Below the pieces are notes generated by a model that worked only from the letters and a program-made list of their open reading frames with translations, made no database searches and was not told the DNA's origin. A stretch of 16,987 nt of DNA from the NCBI GenBank assembly GCA_946481235.1, contig CAMLME010000019.1, forward strand, positions 1 to 16,987. The letters are read 5' to 3'. The stretch's first letter is position 1; every line of letters starts with the position of its first letter. The DNA comes from an uncultured Methylobacillus sp. GTDB taxonomy: Bacteria; Pseudomonadota; Gammaproteobacteria; Burkholderiales; Methylophilaceae. Shown piece after piece: positions 15,603 to 16,987 of this stretch. Position numbers and translations under genes: made by a program.

Positions 15603-15664
15603 GTCCTTTATCCAATGGAGAAGAATGGATGAAGGGTGCGTTCGAGCAAGGTCGGATATGGATT

Positions 15665-15695
15665 ATCCGGCCTGCTCATTTCAATTGAGCCGGAT
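15665..15695. other. imperfect inverted repeat between the HU and tRNA-Pro genes
   Basis: ATCCGG plus CTCA on the left (15665-15670, 15675-15678, with CCTG bulged between) pairs with TGAGCCGGAT (15686-15695) around TTTCAAT. It lies between convergent transcripts and may stop readthrough from either side. The remainder of the 15577-15732 spacer shows no gene. Confidence 0.4.
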
Positions 15696-15732
15696 TATTG
15701 CCGGACTGTCTGCTGTATGGGAAAGAAAATTC

Positions 15733-15809
15733 TGGTCGGGGTGAGAGGATTCGAACCTCCGGCCTCTACGTCCCGAACGTAGCGCTCTACCAGGCTAAGC
15801 TACACCCCG
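15733..15809 (-). tRNA. tRNA-Pro, anticodon CGG
   Basis: On the minus strand the 77-base gene folds into a full cloverleaf. The acceptor stem is CGGGGTG with CACCCCG, discriminator A and an encoded CCA end (15735-15733). The D arm contains AGCTTAGCCTGGTAGAGC. The anticodon stem is CTACG with CGTAG around loop TTCGGGA, giving anticodon CGG with G37, as in proline tRNAs. The T arm is GGAGG-TTCGAAT-CCTCT with one G-T pair. It reads the codon CCG. It lies just downstream of ispB on the same strand and faces the HU gene. Confidence 0.95.
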
Positions 15810-15827
15810 AATTGACCTGCGAACTGC

Positions 15828-16796
15828 TTAGAAATTGCGCTGAACCGCAAAGGTCGACAATTCTATCAGAGCTTCCCGATAAATTGAAGCCGGCAAATGC
15901 GCGATTGCTGCGCATGCTGTTTCCGCCTCTAGCTGGGCCAGGCGACGCACGTGATCCAGTGCGCCGGTTTCGCGAACGGCTTGCAATACATGCTCCAGGT
16001 CTTCCAGTCCGCCATGTTCGATGGCGTGACGGATCAGCTGCTGCTGCTGCGGAGTGCCGTGGCGCATCGCGTGGAGAAGGGGCAGGGTGGGCTTGCCTTC
16101 CGCCAGGTCGTCGCCCACGTTTTTTCCGATTTCGCTGCTGTTGCCACTGAAATCGAGGACGTCGTCGATCAGTTGGAAGGCTGTGCCAAGGCGCATGCCG
16201 TATTCGCGCAGCGCTTCTTCGTCGGTTTCCGTGGCTCCGCCCATGATGGCGCCCAGCCGGGTGGCCGCTTCGAACAGCTTGGCGGTCTTGTAATGGATGA
16301 CCTTGAGGTAGGTTTCATCGCTGATGTCGGCATCGTGGCAATTCAGTAGTTGCAGCACTTCGCCTTCTGCAATGATGTTGGTGGCGTCGGCCAGTATCTG
16401 CATCACGCGCATGTTGCGCACGCCGACCATCATCTGGAAAGCGCGTGAGTAGACGAAGTCGCCGACCAGTACGCTGGCTGAATTGCCGAAGAGGGTATTT
16501 GCCGTCGCTTTGCCGCGGCGCATGCCGGAACCGTCCACCACGTCGTCGTGCAGCAATGTCGCTGTATGAATGAACTCAACCACCGCCGCGAGCGTATGAT
16601 GCTGAGGTGTAACGCCACCCAGTGCGCCGCCAGCGAGCAGTACCAGCGCCGGCCGCAGGCGCTTGCCGCCGCTACTGACGATATATTCGGAAATCTGGTT
16701 GACCAGGACAACTTCTGAATGCAGGCACTCGCGAATCACTGCGTCGACAGCCTGCATGTCATCGGCGATGACTGCTTGTATGTTTTCGATGGACAC
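15828..16796 (-). CDS. ispB: octaprenyl (polyprenyl) diphosphate synthase IspB
   Basis: IspB is a trans-prenyltransferase that extends farnesyl diphosphate with isopentenyl diphosphate to make the side chain of ubiquinone. The 322-aa protein has the first Asp-rich motif LLHDDVVD (Asp84, Asp85, Asp88), GMRRGKATAN after it, the second motif FQLIDDVLD (Asp211, Asp212, Asp215), and GDDLAEGKPTLPLL. GGKRLRPALVLL (43-54) is the family's N-terminal block. Chain length cannot be read directly; C40 is usual in this lineage. The start is a GTG with a weak ribosome site; an ATG at residue 14 is the alternative. It is divergent from rplU, the standard arrangement in proteobacteria. Confidence 0.95.
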   Translation of the reverse strand: MSIENIQAVIADDMQAVDAVIRECLHSEVVLVNQISEYIVSSGGKRLRPALVLLAGGALGGVTPQHHTLAAVVEFIHTATLLHDDVVDGSGMRRGKATANTLFGNSASVLVGDFVYSRAFQMMVGVRNMRVMQILADATNIIAEGEVLQLLNCHDADISDETYLKVIHYKTAKLFEAATRLGAIMGGATETDEEALREYGMRLGTAFQLIDDVLDFSGNSSEIGKNVGDDLAEGKPTLPLLHAMRHGTPQQQQLIRHAIEHGGLEDLEHVLQAVRETGALDHVRRLAQLEAETACAAIAHLPASIYREALIELSTFAVQRNF

Positions 16797-16852
16797 TTGA
16801 ATTGCTGACGAAATGACTATTGACTTGATTTAAATTATTGACTGTGGATTCT

Positions 16853-16882
16853 AGCATAGCCAGACTGCACGGCTCGATGCAA
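16853..16882 (-). promoter_or_regulatory. candidate promoter of ispB
   Basis: On the minus strand TTGCAT (16882-16877) is followed after 18 bases by TATGCT (16858-16853); a TAGAAT overlaps it at 16853-16848. The call is by eye and the spacing is at the upper limit. Confidence 0.35.
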
Positions 16883-16896
16883 AATCGGCTTTGCAT
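16877..16896. repeat. inverted repeat carrying both divergent -35-like hexamers
   Basis: ATGCAAA (16877-16883) and TTTGCAT (16890-16896) are perfect complements around ATCGGC. Each arm presents TTGCAT on its outgoing strand, the -35 element proposed for rplU on the plus strand and for ispB on the minus strand. Confidence 0.5.
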
Positions 16897-16918
16897 TTTC
16901 AGGACCTTTCCGTATAAT
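16891..16918 (+). promoter_or_regulatory. sigma70 promoter of the rplU operon
   Basis: TTGCAT (16891-16896) and a perfect TATAAT (16913-16918) are separated by 16 bases, about 40 bases before the rplU start. This is the clearest promoter in the window. Confidence 0.75.
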
Positions 16919-16957
16919 GCGCGGTTCATTTCGAAGCATAAGCAAACGAGGCTTAAC

Positions 16958-16987
16958 ATGTATGCGGTCATCAAGACTGGCGGCAAG
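16958..16987 (+). CDS. rplU: ribosomal protein L21, first ten codons only
   Basis: The window ends after MYAVIKTGGK, the invariant N terminus of 50S protein L21. GAGG (16948-16951) sits 6 bases before the ATG, and a strong promoter lies upstream. Position divergent from ispB agrees; rpmA and obgE would be expected next, outside the window. Confidence 0.92.
   Translation, partial: MYAVIKTGGK

Noticed and set aside
1..16987. Mobile elements, prophage or CRISPR array
   Set aside because: No transposase, integrase, terminal inverted repeats or regularly spaced repeats were seen; the umuDC pair can be mobile in other genomes, but nothing here marks a boundary.

Overview
This 17.0 kb window looks like chromosomal core DNA of a betaproteobacterium. 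The markers are ribH-nusB, argJ followed by a DUF815 ATPase and a Nudix/ThiE-like fusion, the run pilD-coaE-zapD-yacG, and ispB divergent from rplU. Order (Burkholderiales or Nitrosomonadales) and genus cannot be decided from sequence alone. The window starts inside ribH and ends ten codons into rplU. I see no insertion sequence, prophage gene, CRISPR array or rRNA.

Left part (1-6230): the end of ribH overlaps nusB. A signalling block follows: a two-FHA-domain protein, a GAF/HD-GYP c-di-GMP phosphodiesterase with a long insertion in its catalytic domain, and an Rrf2-family regulator with three cysteines placed for an Fe-S cluster. Facing them is a GspE/PilB-type ATPase carrying its own GAF domain. 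Both GAF domains share a TGYRS motif. The ATPase gene has a good sigma70-type promoter with a perfect 14-bp palindrome at the predicted transcription start. This block is the most interesting accessory content.

Middle (6361-12800): a tightly packed plus-strand operon (argJ, DUF815 ATPase, Nudix/ThiE fusion, small membrane-anchored protein) converges, with a 4-bp overlap at the stop codons, on a minus-strand operon. That operon reads pilD, coaE, zapD, yacG (58 aa), then a PCu(A)C periplasmic copper chaperone. The chaperone and the small YtkA/FixH-like membrane protein may work together in copper delivery. The pilB and pilC genes that often precede pilD are absent there.

Right part (12898-16987): an unrecognised 105-aa gene converges on umuDC, and one perfect hairpin contains both stop codons. 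UmuD has a long Gly/Arg-rich N-terminal extension and an inverted repeat at its predicted start of transcription. Divergent from it is a gene for HU, with a recognisable promoter, a 5'-UTR hairpin and a terminator. A tRNA-Pro(CGG) and ispB follow on the minus strand, then the rplU promoter and start. A palindrome between ispB and rplU carries a TTGCAT -35-like hexamer in each arm.
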